64,000 bases of DNA, taken from the NCBI GenBank assembly GCA_022828595.1, contig JAKGHH010000001.1, forward strand, positions 205,301,813-205,365,812, given 5' to 3'. The notes below the pieces were generated by a model. The model was not told the DNA's origin and did not search any database. It saw nothing but the letters and a program-made list of their open reading frames with translations. The translations under genes were made by a program, and so were the position numbers. This stretch comes from Nelumbo lutea (Eukaryota > Streptophyta > Magnoliopsida > Proteales > Nelumbonaceae). Each line of letters opens with the position of its first letter. Position 1 is the first letter of the stretch. Shown in pieces: positions 11,717-23,172 of this stretch.

Positions 11717-13480
11717 AGGTTCAAATCTTGAACCGAGAATTCAGATCTGAACCTGCGGAATTCAGTAGAAGTTGTTTTGTCCAGGTATTGCGCAGTTTGC
11801 TGTTTTTTTTTAAGAAACTGTTTCCTGTTGAGGGTGATTGATCTGAAATTAATTTTGTTTAAATCTGAAATTTATTTAGAATGGTTCTTGATTTATTTCT
11901 TGGTTTAATGGATTGTTCGTACCTGGAGATCGAAGTGCCGATTTGGCGCAGATTTTCTGCGCATTCTCTTTTGTAATTTCTATTCAATTCGGTCTGTAAA
12001 ATTTTTTTTTTCTAGACTGAATGTATAGGATTCAATCAAGGATGTAATTAATTAATAGAAATAGGATTTTTATTTTATTTTATTTTCTTGATTGAAGAAG
12101 ACGGCGGTGCTGGAGATTTGTAGATGGAGGGATCGCATTCTGCTTTTTGCAGTTTATGAAATTGCAACCCTAGTGACTAACCTCTATTTTGCAGGTGGTG
12201 CAAACAGTCCATGTCTGATTTATGGTTGTCTAAAAATCAGAAATATTAATTTCAGATCTTTCCTTAATTAACTCTTGAATTAAAAATCTGTTTTGGACCA
12301 TCTTGGACCAGATTGGACCAAATCTATTTGGAGTGAATCTAGGGTTCGAAAGGGGACTGTTTTCAGTCCAGTTTTCTCACACTATTAGGCCCAAATCTGA
12401 TGTTCAATTGGAAGGATTAATTCAGCCCAACTTGTAAAGCCCAATTTTAAAGAGTTAAAACTGCAAAATGCCCACTTATGTGAGAAAAGCTATATGGGTC
12501 GAACTGCTAACTGCTATTCAGCCCATATACCTAGATGATATTAATTGTTAATATTGTGTCTTGTTGGGCTGATTGATGGGCTTTACAGCTAGTGATTGAT
12601 TGGATCAATTCTTCCATATCATGTGATGTGTGGATGTTTGATGTGTTGTGACCATGGGCCATAAGCACTTGGCCCATGATGATTCATTAGTGGCTCTTGC
12701 ACACACCATGGCTGAATGCACATCATTTCCATGGTGTCCCCTAAGATCATTGGGTAACCCCTCTTTGCTTGGTGGGTCCCACAACCCTGAAAAGGAAAAC
12801 GTGCGGAAACCCTAGCCAATTTAGGCCCACCAGAAATCTGACTTTATGAAAGTCAATGGGAGCCACTTTGGTTTGACCTAAATTAGAACTAGGGCGTAAT
12901 TTTGTTCCCTCTAGTAATATGAGTGCATGTGATAGGGAGATCCATATGATGGACTCTCTAAAGGCCTTCCATCATTAGCATGAAGATGGGTCCTTCAGTA
13001 ATGAGGAAACGCACCATAAAATTGGGTTATCCATTTACTGTTGGGTCTGTCAGAGTGTTTCATAAGATGATAGGGGCGTCATAGACCGATGTGGGAGGGG
13101 CTTCACCAGAAAATGGGAACTCTCTCACGGTACCTTGGCGTAACCTGAATATGATGGGTGAGCACTCACTGGACATAAAGGTTTACCTGAAAATGGCTCT
13201 GAACCTTGTCTGACAGAGGCCAAAGGAAAACTCATACGATGAGTGGATATGATCTATCACAGAAAGGTGGTGGGGTTATGCAGCTGAAACAGTTGGCTCC
13301 ATGCACCCTATGTGATTTCCCACATTTCCAGAGACATCTTCGCCATCTCCGTCACTGAGATAGGAGGGAAATCTCAGAGATGAACAAATGGAAATGGAAC
13401 ATAGATTAAAAGCCATATCTATGTAGGTAACATGAATCAAACTAAGGTTGTGGACTAACGTTTTACTATTTTACCAGAAA
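11717..13480 (+). other. Untranslated leader of copia element
   Basis: About 1.76 kb separates the primer-binding site from the gag start. No coding frame is recognisable, and short frames on either strand lack motifs. Long leaders of this kind are known in large plant copia elements. Confidence 0.6.
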
Positions 13481-16400
13481 ATGGTAAACGGACAATTTGC
13501 TAAGTTGCTTGACGACAACAAGCTTAAGGGACCCAATTACCGACTGGTACAGAAACCTTATGTTGTTCCTAGCTTCAGAAAAACTGGATAAGGTGGTTAA
13601 AAATCCTGCTCCGGATTGTCCAGGGGACAAGGCTTCTAAGGCCCGAAGGAGAGAATACCAAGAATGGGGAGACAAAAACTCCCTCGCCCACTGCTATATC
13701 ATAGCCTCTTTGGACAATCCAATACAGAGGTAGTTCGATCGGATTGAACTCGCTAAAGACATATTGGATAGTCTGATGAATATATATGAAGAGTAGAATC
13801 GTTCTACTCGACAAAAGGTCCTAAAACAGTTCATGACCGCGCAGATGATTAAGGGGTAACAAGTGCATGACCATTGTCTTCGGATGATGGGCTACATAAA
13901 CGAGCTGGAGTCTCTTGGTTCTGGGCTAGATCTGGTCACACAGATCGATGTTATTCTCAACTCTTTGCCTCTGTCCTTCAACCTGTTTCATTATGAATTA
14001 TAATATGAACAAGCTGAATGTCAGCGTCCAAGAGCTCAGCAATATGTTGCAAAGAGCTGAGGAGTTAATAAGGAAGGATGAGCCGATAGTCATGCTTGTT
14101 GAAGCTGGCAAATTTGGCAAGAAGAGGAAGGCAAAGCCTCAAAAGAAAACCACCAAATCTAAGAAACAAAAGAAAGACAAGGCATCCGATGCCTGTCACT
14201 TTTGCAAGCAGGCAGGCCACTGGAAGAGGAATTGTCCTGCCTACCTGGAATCTAAGAAGGGTACTTTCGAAACTTGTACCATGGAAACTAATTTATTAGT
14301 AACTTCTGTGTCCTGGTATGTTGACTTCGGGGCTTCAAATCATGTGTGTAATTCACTGCAGGGATTCAAAGTAAGCAGAAGGCTGAGTGAAGGAGGGGTG
14401 ACACTTTACTTGGGGACTTCTGCAAGTGTTGCAGCTATGGCGATAGGAACCGTAGAATTGAATTTTAGAGAAGGGATTCATGTACTGAAAGACTATCTTT
14501 ATGTACAAAATCTAAGAAGAAATTTGATTTCTGTTCCTAAACTGTGTGTGGATGGATATACTGTCTTTTTAGTAATATGATTACTATCAAAAGGAACAAC
14601 AAATTCATCGCAGACGGGGAACTGGAGAACGGTCTCTATGTTCTACATCATTCTCTAGAAATTAACCTAACTGAAACTATGTCGGTCGAAAATCCCCAAG
14701 AAAGGACTCATGACATGGTTAGTCTTACGTGCTTGTGGCATTATCGACGGCCACATCGGTATTGACCGAATCACAAGATTGGTAAAGAATGGTCCTTTGG
14801 GTTTTCTAACCATAGAAAACCTTCCCACTTGTGAGCCTTGCCTTAGAGGCAAAATGACAAAGTGGCCATTTAATGGTAAGCCTGAAAGATGTACAGACAC
14901 ACTTGACCTTATACATAGTGATGTATGTGGTACCTTGAGTGTTAGGACCCACAACCAACATGTGTATTTCATCACCTTTACCGATGATTTCTCACAATAT
15001 GGTTACGTGTACCTAATGAGACATAAGTTTGAATCCTTTGAAAAGTTCAAAGAGTTCAGACAAGAGGTCGAAAAGCAGTTAGGGAGAGAAATTAAGGCTC
15101 TTCTATCGAATCGAGGTGGCGAGTATCTCTCTAACGAATTCAGGGACTACTTGAAGGTCAATGGGATTATCTCACGTTAGCTCCTCCTGTAACACCCCAA
15201 CTTAACAGTGTTTCAGAGAGGAGGAATAGGACATTGTTAGACATGTCCGGTCACTTTCTCACACGCTCAGAATTACCCACATCCTTTTGGGAATATACGT
15301 TGGAGACCGCAATTTACATGTTGAATCGGGTTTCAACCAAATCGGTTCCGAAAACCTAATATGAACTATGGGCCGGAAAGAAACCAAGTGTCAGACACTT
15401 AAAGATTTGGGGTTGTCCTGCGCACGTTAAAAGAACGAGTGCAAACAAGTTGGAATCTAAGACCAGTCGTTGTCTGTTTGTAGGCTACCCAAATGATTCA
15501 GTGGGTTATCTTTTCTATGACCCAAGTGAGTAGAAAGTGTTCTGCAGTCGAAATGCCCTGTTCTTAAAGACGAATTATATCTTGGACACTCATCGTCAGG
15601 AAATAGTTCTTGATGAGGAGAGCTCAGGATCAGTGGGAGATGTCCGCAGGTTCCAGGTAGTGACCAACCTAGAAGATTCACCCGAGTATCCAAGCCACCA
15701 GTCCGTTATGGTTATGACCAAGATAGTTACTTGGTGGAAGCCTTGACTAGTGAGGAGGATCCCGTGACTTACATGGAAACTATGTTGGACATAGATTCCC
15801 AGAAGTGGGTGGAGGCCATGAGAGCTGAGATGGACCCGAAGGAGGCCAATGGAGTTTGGACCCTAGTAGATTCGCCTCTGGGGTAAAAGCAATTGGTTGC
15901 AAATGGATCTATAAGAGGAAGAAGGGCCCGGTGGCAAGATTGAAACCTACAAAGCTCGTTTGGTGGCGAAAGGGTATACTCAGAAAGAGGGCATCGACTA
16001 TGAGGAAACCTTTTCGTCTGTGGCCATGCTTAAATCCATTAGGATCCTGGTAGCTGTAGTAGCATACAATGACTACGAGATTTGGCAGATGGATGTCAAA
16101 ACCACGTTCCTGAATAGAGATCTTAATGAAGATATCTACATGCAGCAGCCGCAAGGCTTCATTGTTGCTGGTCAGGAACACATGGTATGTAAACTTAATA
16201 GATCCATGTATGGACTTAAGCAAGCTTTTAGGAGTTAGAACATCCGTTTTGACACTGCTTCATATCGTTTGAATTTGAGTAGAATCCGGATGAACCTTGT
16301 GTTTACAGGAAGTCCAGTGGGGATAAGGTTACATTCTTGGTGTTGTATGTGGACGATATCCTACTCATTGAGCCCTGTGTTTATAGGAAGTCCAGTGGGG

Positions 16401-17330
16401 ATAAAGTCACCTTTCATGGTGTTATATGTTGACTTCGCAGTAGTTCTCCATGAAAGATTTGGAGATGCTTCTTATATGTTGGGTCTTCGACTCTATAGAG
16501 ATAGATCGAAGCGGATAATTGGATTATCTAGGCTGCTTACATTAACAAAATTGTCAAAAGGTACAGCATGGAGAACTCCAAGAAAGGAAACATTCCTTCC
16601 AAGCACGGAGTCACTCTCTCCAAGAAGATGTCTCCCAAGACTTCTGAGGAGATTGAGGGCATGAAAGACGTTCCCTATGCCTCAGTCGTAGAGAGCATCA
16701 TGTATGCCATGTTGTGCACTCACCCTGACATTGCTCAGGCGTGAGTGTCGTAAGTAGGTTCCAAGCCAACCCAGGGCAGGAGCATTGGACAACTGTGAAG
16801 AACATACTTAAATACCTTCGAATGACAAAAGAGTTTTGTTTGGTATTCAATGATAGTTCACTGCAAATTCTGTGGTATTCTGATGCTGATTTCCAACCGG
16901 GTCCAGATGATAGAAAGTCTACATCTGGGTATGTTTTCACGATAGGATCGTGTGCTGTTTGCTAGACGGCAGACTCCACAACCGAAGCCGAGTACATTGC
17001 TGCAAGTGAATCTGCCAAGGAAGCTGTGTGGATGAAAAAGTTCATTCATGAATTAGGAGTGGTTCCGTCCAGTACATCACCCATCCCATTGTTGTGTGAC
17101 AACAATGGAGCAATCACCTAGGCTAAGGAGCCTCGAGCCCACTCGAAGTCAAAGCACATCGAGAGGAAGTACCATGTACTGCAGGAGATTGTTGGTAGAG
17201 GGAACGTCCTGATTCAGAAGGTAGCATCAGCGGATAATGTGGAAGACCCATTAACTAAGCCACTCACACAGAAGGTGTTTGAGAAACACGTGGAAAGTAT
17301 GGGACTCCGGCTTGTACCAGATTTGACCTA
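13481..17330 (+). pseudogene. Ty1/copia gag-pol, heavily disrupted
   Basis: Domains occur in copia order. Gag runs from ATG 13481 (FAKLLDDNKLKGPNY; then DWYRNLMLFLASEKL after a frame change). The zinc knuckle is CHFCKQAGHWKRNC (about 14195-14236). The protease has VDFGASNHVC at about 14320, where the usual active-site Ser/Thr is Phe. Pre-integrase and integrase lie at 14710-15180 (LIHSDVCG, FITFTDDFSQYGYVY); the second catalytic Asp, usually SDRGGEY, is Asn in SNRGGEY. RT follows at 15950-16480 (MVAKGYTQKEGIDYEETFS, QMDVKTTFLN, YVDDIL). RNase H lies at 16741-17330 (YLRMTKEFCLVF, YSDADF, TEAEYIAAS, HIERKYHVL). At least six frameshifts or stops break it. A 78-bp imperfect tandem duplication covers the YVDD segment (16301-16456). 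The element cannot make its own proteins. Confidence 0.9.
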
Positions 17331-17345
17331 AGTGCAAGTGAGAGC
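17331..17345 (+). other. Degenerate polypurine tract region
   Basis: GTGCAAGTGAGAGC lies just before the 3' LTR. It occupies the position of the CAAGTGGGAGATTG-type tract that primes plus-strand synthesis in plant copia elements, with substitutions. Confidence 0.5.
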
Positions 17346-18590
17346 TGTTTGACAGTTTCTGCATGCCCTTAGCTTCAATCAGTTTTGATGTACTTTTGAT
17401 ATTTAATGTAAATAATGATGTACATGTTTGATTCATGTTGTGTGGTATACTTCAGAGTGTAAGACCCTAAAACTGGACACTTAATGAGACTTGTGTTGGT
17501 TTTAAATGTTCACAACCGTTGGATAAGTCTGGGGAGATATATCCTGCCAAGGCTGACATTGGTGTACTACCAACTGTTGGGGTGGCTTGTCTCAGTCGCC
17601 TGGGTGAGATCCATGGCACATGCAGTGTAGGATTACTTGAACCCTTGAACCGGACCAGATTTCTAGTATTGCCATAGACTTTGGAGATTGATGGGCAAAA
17701 TGGAAAGTTACACCTGACTCCTAGACCTTATTATGGTACTGCACTAGGTGTCAGATTGGACTGTCTTTGATATGCCAATTAGTGAGATCCTTAGTGGGGG
17801 TCAAACCGTGGGTATGTTGGGACAGTCTAAGAATTCATCTGAGTGGGTGATCATAGTGATAGGATCAGCCCCTTTGTCGGACGAAGGTAATGATCGGGGA
17901 TGCACTCTCTCTGATGGAAACCAAACTGCGGCAGTTGATTTCAATCGTTGGAATTTTGTTTTGCAAAATTATATATTGTGATATATATTTAAGTATGGTT
18001 TTCAAAATATTTGCAAATGGTTTTAATTCCCGGATCCATGTGAGCAGAGAGTGCAGCACTGTTCCTTGCAGCCGAGGGAGAGGTCCTCTCTTGTTGGGTA
18101 GCTGCTTGATCATTATGGGCTGAGAGGTTAAGTGTAAGGCCATTTGGGATAACACCTGATGGGCTAAATCTTGCACCTGCCCACTGTCCATGAGTTTTTA
18201 TAAGATGGCTTGGTCCAGGGACCAATTAGTGTATGTGTTGGGCCCATAGGGTCCATATGATGGGCTCAGGGGGTTCACTGGGCTCTCTAGTGAATTCGAC
18301 TAGGCCTTATAATAGAGGCTAAGTCGAACCCATGTGGCTGGTGTGTAGATCAATGCTTGGGTCCCACGTCATACAAAGAAGTCCAACTGGGCGCAGTTTG
18401 GAAGACTTTTGAGCACTTGATACTTATTGGGCCTAAAGCCCAATTTCGAACTAGGCTGATTTGATCAGTCATTAAAAAGGAGTGGATTTGAGATTGGGAT
18501 GAGCCCAAAAGCTTATCTAATCTGCAGATAGGATTAAGAAGAGTCCTAATCCAAAATACAGATTTGGATAAAGCAACTCCTGATATGATC
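17346..18590 (+). repeat. 3' LTR of copia element, truncated at gap
   Basis: This matches 9851 to about 11100 of the 5' LTR over about 1.25 kb, then stops at the N-run inside the LTR. The last ~600 bp of the LTR, the flanking target-site duplication and the rest of the interrupted gypsy element are therefore missing. Confidence 0.88.
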
Positions 18591-18690
18591 NNNNNNNNNN
18601 NNNNNNNNNNNNNNNNNNNNNNNNNNNNNNNNNNNNNNNNNNNNNNNNNNNNNNNNNNNNNNNNNNNNNNNNNNNNNNNNNNNNNNNNNN
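18591..18690. other. Assembly gap of 100 N
   Basis: Exactly 100 N, a conventional size for a gap of unknown length. The left side is inside the copia LTR. The right side is an unrelated minus-strand copia gag/protease region, so unknown sequence is missing here. Confidence 0.98.
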
Positions 18691-19746
18691 TCAATGAATC
18701 CAGGGAGTGTCAGGGTTATGAGAAGCAAGCAATGGAAAGTTGTGGGCAGAGTTTACCTGATGTAGACACAAATGAAGTTGAGGGAGGAGTGTCTGAGTCA
18801 AAGTTGTGGCAGAGTTAAAACTTGTTGTCCTGACTTTTTATTCATAATCTGAACCCTTGCTTCCTTATTCAGATCTTGAGCCCATTCCGGCTTCCCATGA
18901 AGAGTCTCAGCATGTGTCTCAGGTGTGGTCGGGGTTTCTGGCAATGAGTACACCACAATTTTGTTCCTGTTCATCCATCTTTTTCTGAAAGATCCCCCTT
19001 CTTAGAAGTATTTCCCCCACCGGTAGTAACACTCCCTTTCGTTGCCAACACAACTGCATCTCCTGCAGAACTGTTCATCAAATTCCTTCTCCTTTCTTCT
19101 GGTTGTACAAGAGCATAAACTTCCTGAACTGATGGAAGATCCTTGCTACCTAGGGTCTAGACTCTGATAAATTCATATGTAGGGTTCAAACATGTAAGAA
19201 AGCAAACACTCTCTGTTGGGAGACAAGTTTTTTGTACAGTTTTGCATCTCATCACACTTCCAATCCACACTCTGATAATGATCTAACTCCTTCCAAATAG
19301 AGGTCAAGTCTGAGTAGTACACAGATAGACACCTCTTCCCCTGTTTACAAGTAGACGATTCTGCTATAGCTGGTAGATTTTTGCATAGCGTCGCAGTTCC
19401 GAATATGTTGATTTTGCTTGTTCCCAGATCTCATTTGTCGTTTCAGCCCACATGAAACTCCTTCTTATTTGAGGTTGCATAGAAACTAAAGCCAAGACAT
19501 GACCATGCTGTTTTCCTAGTTCCATCTGTTCATATTCAGCACTCCAGAAATGTGGTTCTTTGATTCTCCCATTAATATAACCTATCTTTCCCCTTGCAGT
19601 GATGTATAGCTTGATCCTCTTGACCACTCTAAATAATTTAAACCATCAAGAGGAATAGTAGCCATGGGAAAGGATAGATCCACACCCCCACTCATTCCAT
19701 TCAGCATTGAGGAAACACCGGATGTAGCAGAATCTTCACCACTCAT
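18691..19746 (-). pseudogene. Second Ty1/copia element: disrupted gag, start of protease
   Basis: On the minus strand from ATG at 19746 (MSGEDSATSG) the frame runs to DGLNYLEW, then shifts near 19626 into RIKLYITARGKIGYINGRIK and MQPQIRRSFMWAETTNEIWE. This is the N-terminal gag domain (UBN2/Retrotran_gag family). A stop near 19368 and further shifts follow. The remains include EYYSDLTS/WKELDHY-type sequence (about 19270-19330), a C-X2-C zinc knuckle with HGKPEW (about 18885-18975), and NPDTPWI just before the gap. That is where the protease active site would begin. It is distinct from the element at 9851-18590, being in opposite orientation with a different gag subfamily and LTR. Confidence 0.82.
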
Positions 19747-20382
19747 GATTTCAGATTCAAAAACAACTCTTAAATGGGGTACACAGCCTTAAAGAAACTC
19801 AACACTGAGGGGGAACGAAAAAAAAAATCTTCTTTGGAAAGACACCTCCTTTTGTAAAAACACAGGTGTTGTTACAGCACTAACAGGTCATCCCTTGACT
19901 TACAAGCTCAACACAAGTGTTGTCACAATGCATACAGGCCATCTCTTGACCTACACATCAACAAGACTACTGTTACAGCAAGTACTGGTCACTTTCTGAC
20001 CTTCAGTTCACCATAAAAGTTGTTGTTGCAGCACACAAGAGGTACTGGTGACTTTCTGACCCTTAGTTCACCATAAAAACTGTTGTTGCAACACACAAAA
20101 GGTCCTCACGACCTACAGTTTCATAGGGATCAGTCGACCCCACAAAAAAGGAAAGAAAGAGGTGTTGATCACCTCACATCCAATCGGCAGACCTAGTACA
20201 GGTTCTGCCTGGCACACGACCAAAAAAAAAGGTAAGAGAGAGAGAGAGAGAGAAAAGTTACTTCAGTGTGTGAGATCTTCAATCAGTCCGAACAGCAGTT
20301 GAGGGTGGCAGATCTGGAAATCTGGTGCAAAGAAGAAAAAAAAACTGTTCACTCGACTTCTCCTTTCAGATCTGATAGTTTC
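19747..20382 (-). repeat. Leader of second copia element with tandem repeats
   Basis: Between the primer-binding site and gag lies a leader of about 630 bp. From about 19860 to 20115 it holds three to four imperfect tandem units of 55-70 bp, each with TTGTTRCAGCAC, TACTGGTSACTTTCTGACC and GTTCACCATAAAA. A (GA)n run is at 20230-20253. No gene was seen. Confidence 0.65.
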
Positions 20383-20394
20383 ACTCTGATACCA
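20383..20394 (-). promoter_or_regulatory. Primer-binding site of second copia element
   Basis: On the minus strand TGGTATCAGAGT directly abuts the LTR end (CA at 20395). It matches initiator Met tRNA except at its last base. Confidence 0.85.
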
Positions 20395-20600
20395 TGTTAT
20401 GCAGGAGAGAAGAATGGAAGAAGAGAGAAAAAGAGAGAGAAGAATTAAGAGAGAAGAGAGAACTGAGAGCAAAAGATACTGCTGGTGGCGCAGATTTTTT
20501 TAATATATATACTAGGGGTGACAGCAACTAAAATAAAAGAGTAAAAGTACAATAGTACCCCTGCGGTACTATACATAGGAAAAAATAACAGTTGTTAACA
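20395..20600 (-). repeat. 206-bp 5' LTR of second copia element
   Basis: The LTR is bounded by TGTTA and TAACA inverted ends (20395 and 20600). On the minus strand a TATA-like AGTATATATATTA lies at about 20500-20512. The downstream half is purine-rich on the plus strand (GAGAAG repeats). The short LTR contrasts with the 1.85-kb LTR of the neighbouring element. Confidence 0.8.
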
Positions 20601-21229
20601 AAACTCCAAGGTGCTTACCCAATATGCAATTTTAATTGTAATAAGGACAATCACTAATTCTCCTCTCCTGTTTGTGAGAAAATATCATTGCATTTATCTC
20701 CTCCCTACTGACTTAATATTGCTATCCCCAAGCTCCACAGAACTTCCCTTTCTTTGTGGGAATTGAGTCAAATATTTTATCTATTTATCCTTATTACTTA
20801 TTTTTCCTTTATAGCCAGTGTTAGTGAGGATCATGGAAATTATAAATGTATTAGCACATTAGGTGTTACTTTAATCTATTATATGGTTTTTCCAAATTTG
20901 AATGCATTAAGGTAAGCATCTTAATTTTTAGCTTTGCTTTTATGTGTTGCAATCAGTTGCAAGGAATTTGTATTCAGCATGCAGAGAATCTCAACTACAA
21001 GGGGAAAAGTATCCCTTTATTTAGAAAAGAGAATCAGTAGTCTCTATATAGTAGCATTGTTATTATTGATGATGAGAACCAATGCATTTTATTTTAATGA
21101 TACAATTTTGATCTGTGCCTTTCCGGGTTTAGACCAACCTTTATGGTACCTTGTGTCCACATCTCATGCAAAGATACTTTGAATAAAATACTTGAGCAAA
21201 TAAATACAAGTGATTAATGAAATTATCAA
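20601..21229. other. Intergenic, AT-rich, no gene seen
   Basis: No coding motif. The open frame at 20934-21182 lacks recognisable features. The 3' flank of the LTR gives no obvious target duplication, because the other LTR is absent. Confidence 0.5.
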
Positions 21230-21987
21230 ACATAATTAGAATTTTGATACTTTGAAATATCAAACAAATTCAAGTCAGGATTCAAGAGTGTTGAAGTGGA
21301 ATAAATCAGGAGAGTTCTCAGTTAAATCCTTCTACAGTTCTTTTGTAGAAGTAAATCAAGTTCCTTTTCCTAGCCGGGCCATTTGGGGAACAGTGGCACC
21401 CTCTAAAATCAATTTTTTTGTTTGGGTGGCAGGCTTTAGAGAAATGCCTCACAAAAGAGATGCTGCTGAAGAAAGGTTTTGTGTGCATTGACTTGAGCTG
21501 CAGTCTTTGCAGTGTGGAGATGGAATCAGTTAACCATCTGTTTCTACATTGCAAGTTTGTAATAGTGATTTGGAACTATTTTCTAAAGAGCTTAAAGGTA
21601 AGATGGAGTATGCCTGCCTCAGTTAGAACATGCTTGGAGGCTTGGCACATATCTGGATGACAAAGAAAGAGAAATCATGCTGGTCCTCATTTCCTTTGGC
21701 TATTTTGTGGGCAGTGTGCTGAAAGGAACAGTAGGACTTTTGATCAGAAAGCCTCCTTTGAAGCTGAGGTCATTAACAGGGCTATAGAGCTTCTCAGGAG
21801 CTGGTTGTCTATACACAGGCTTTAAAGAGGATACAACTGACACAGGTTTTAAAGAGGATACAACTGATTGTACTTTTTTGAGGGTGGCTTTTTTGAGGTC
21901 CTTTTTGTTGCAGTTTTTGACAGCTTCTCATTGTAGAAAGGACCGGTTGATTAATACAATTATACTTTACCTTTTTCTAAAAAAAAC
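21230..21987 (+). mobile_element. L1-type LINE 3' fragment (zf-RVT domain)
   Basis: Frames across 21252-21660 encode KWNKSGEFSVKSFY, IWGTVAPSKINFFVW and then LTKEMLLKKGFVCI, CSLCSVEMESVNHLFLHC. This is the zinc-binding domain found after the RT of plant L1 elements, split by a frameshift near 21430. The block ends in a short A-run at 21979-21986. A direct 27-bp duplication containing TTTAAAGAGGATACAACTGA sits at 21815-21867. It is 5'-truncated and dead. Confidence 0.8.
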
Positions 21988-22153
21988 ATTATTAGAATTT
22001 TCAAGTTCTGCTACTTGGAAAATTTTGGAGCTTAAAATGTTACAATTCTAGGAACTGAATTCTTTTATGACTCTTGTTCTATGTTTATGACATCTTCCTT
22101 GGCTGAATTGAGGGTTTTCATTTTTATTTTACTGCTGAGGCACCAAGAAATAT

Positions 22154-22440
22154 GTGCCTCTTTTTCTTTTTGTCAGAAATTTAGACAAGGATGATGAGAT
22201 GGTTGCTATTGACAACCCCAGAATGTCTTTGGATGGATGGGTTGAAAATGAAGTGGTTAGAAGAGCCTGGGGTAGACCGAAAAGGACATGTCTAGAAGTA
22301 GTAAGAAATGATTTAAGCACTATTAATTTAACAGTGAGTGTGGCTTTAAATAGAACAGATTGGTAAAACAAAATTCGTGTAGCCTACCCCATATAGTTGG
22401 GATAAGGCATGGATAATGATGAGATATGATGGATGGATTG
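22154..22440 (+). mobile_element. RTE-type LINE ORF end and 3' tail
   Basis: A 70-codon frame contains RAWGRPKRTCLEVVRNDL and VALNRTDW-stop, followed by CCCCATATAGTTGGGATAAGG. This is the conserved RT C-terminus and tail of plant RTE LINEs. The RT core is absent. Confidence 0.75.
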
Positions 22441-22589
22441 AAAATGCCAAAAACAAAAATCCATGTTTCTAATAATCATTTCAAGTTTAAATATATAGTT
22501 TGTATTACTAATAATATTTCTATTGTGCACTATCTGATTTTTATTGATATGTTGTTAGAAGATCTCAATTTATAGATTTTTGATAGAGT

Positions 22590-22680
22590 GGAATGGTAAA
22601 ACAGGATCCATAATTGATTCCATTTAGTTTGAGATAAGCCTCTGCTTGGTTGAGTTAACAATTGGGCGTTATGTTGTTAA
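22590..22680 (+). mobile_element. Second RTE LINE tail
   Basis: GAATGGTAAAACAGGATCC, then CCATTTAGTTTGAGATAAG and CTTGGTTGAGTT, match the RTE tail seen at 22360-22440. Only about 90 bases remain. Confidence 0.55.
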
Positions 22681-22700
22681 AATCCAAACAATGGAATGAG

Positions 22701-23172
22701 TACCAATTTATGATATCATTAGTCGATTACTCATAGACTTAGAAATTAATTCAGTTTCTTTCTTTCTTTTTCTTTTACCTTCCTAATGGAAACTTCTCTT
22801 CTAATTAATTGTGCCTTGTATGTTTGGCATTTCTTTGCCTGAACATATTATTTTACTACTGTTTTTCATGTTAAAATGATGTTTATTATTATTGTTGTTC
22901 TTTCTGTTTTTATGTTATTAAAAAAGTTCATTGAAGTGTGATCTTAAGTACCAATTTATGATAATCATTAGTCGATTACTCATAGACTTAGAAATTAATT
23001 CAGTTTCTTTCTTTCTTTCTTTTTCTTTTACCTTCCTAATGGAAACTTCTCTTCTAATTAATTGTGCCTTGTATGTTTGGCATTTCTTTGCCTGAACATA
23101 TTATTTTACTACTGTTTTTCATGTTAAAGTGATGTTTATTATTATTGTTGTTCTTTCTGTTTTCATGCTATT
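22701..23172. repeat. 248-bp direct tandem duplication
   Basis: Copy one starts at 22701 and copy two at 22949 (TACCAATTTATGATA...). They are almost identical through ATTAGTCGATTACTCATAG, the pyrimidine tract and GCCTGAACATATTATTTTAC to about 23165. Differences are a few substitutions plus one extra CTTT unit and one or two bases near the start. It is non-coding. Confidence 0.9.

Noticed and set aside
9941..11841. Several 60-100-codon frames on both strands
   Set aside because: They lie inside the copia 5' LTR and leader; homologous positions in the 3' LTR carry different frames.
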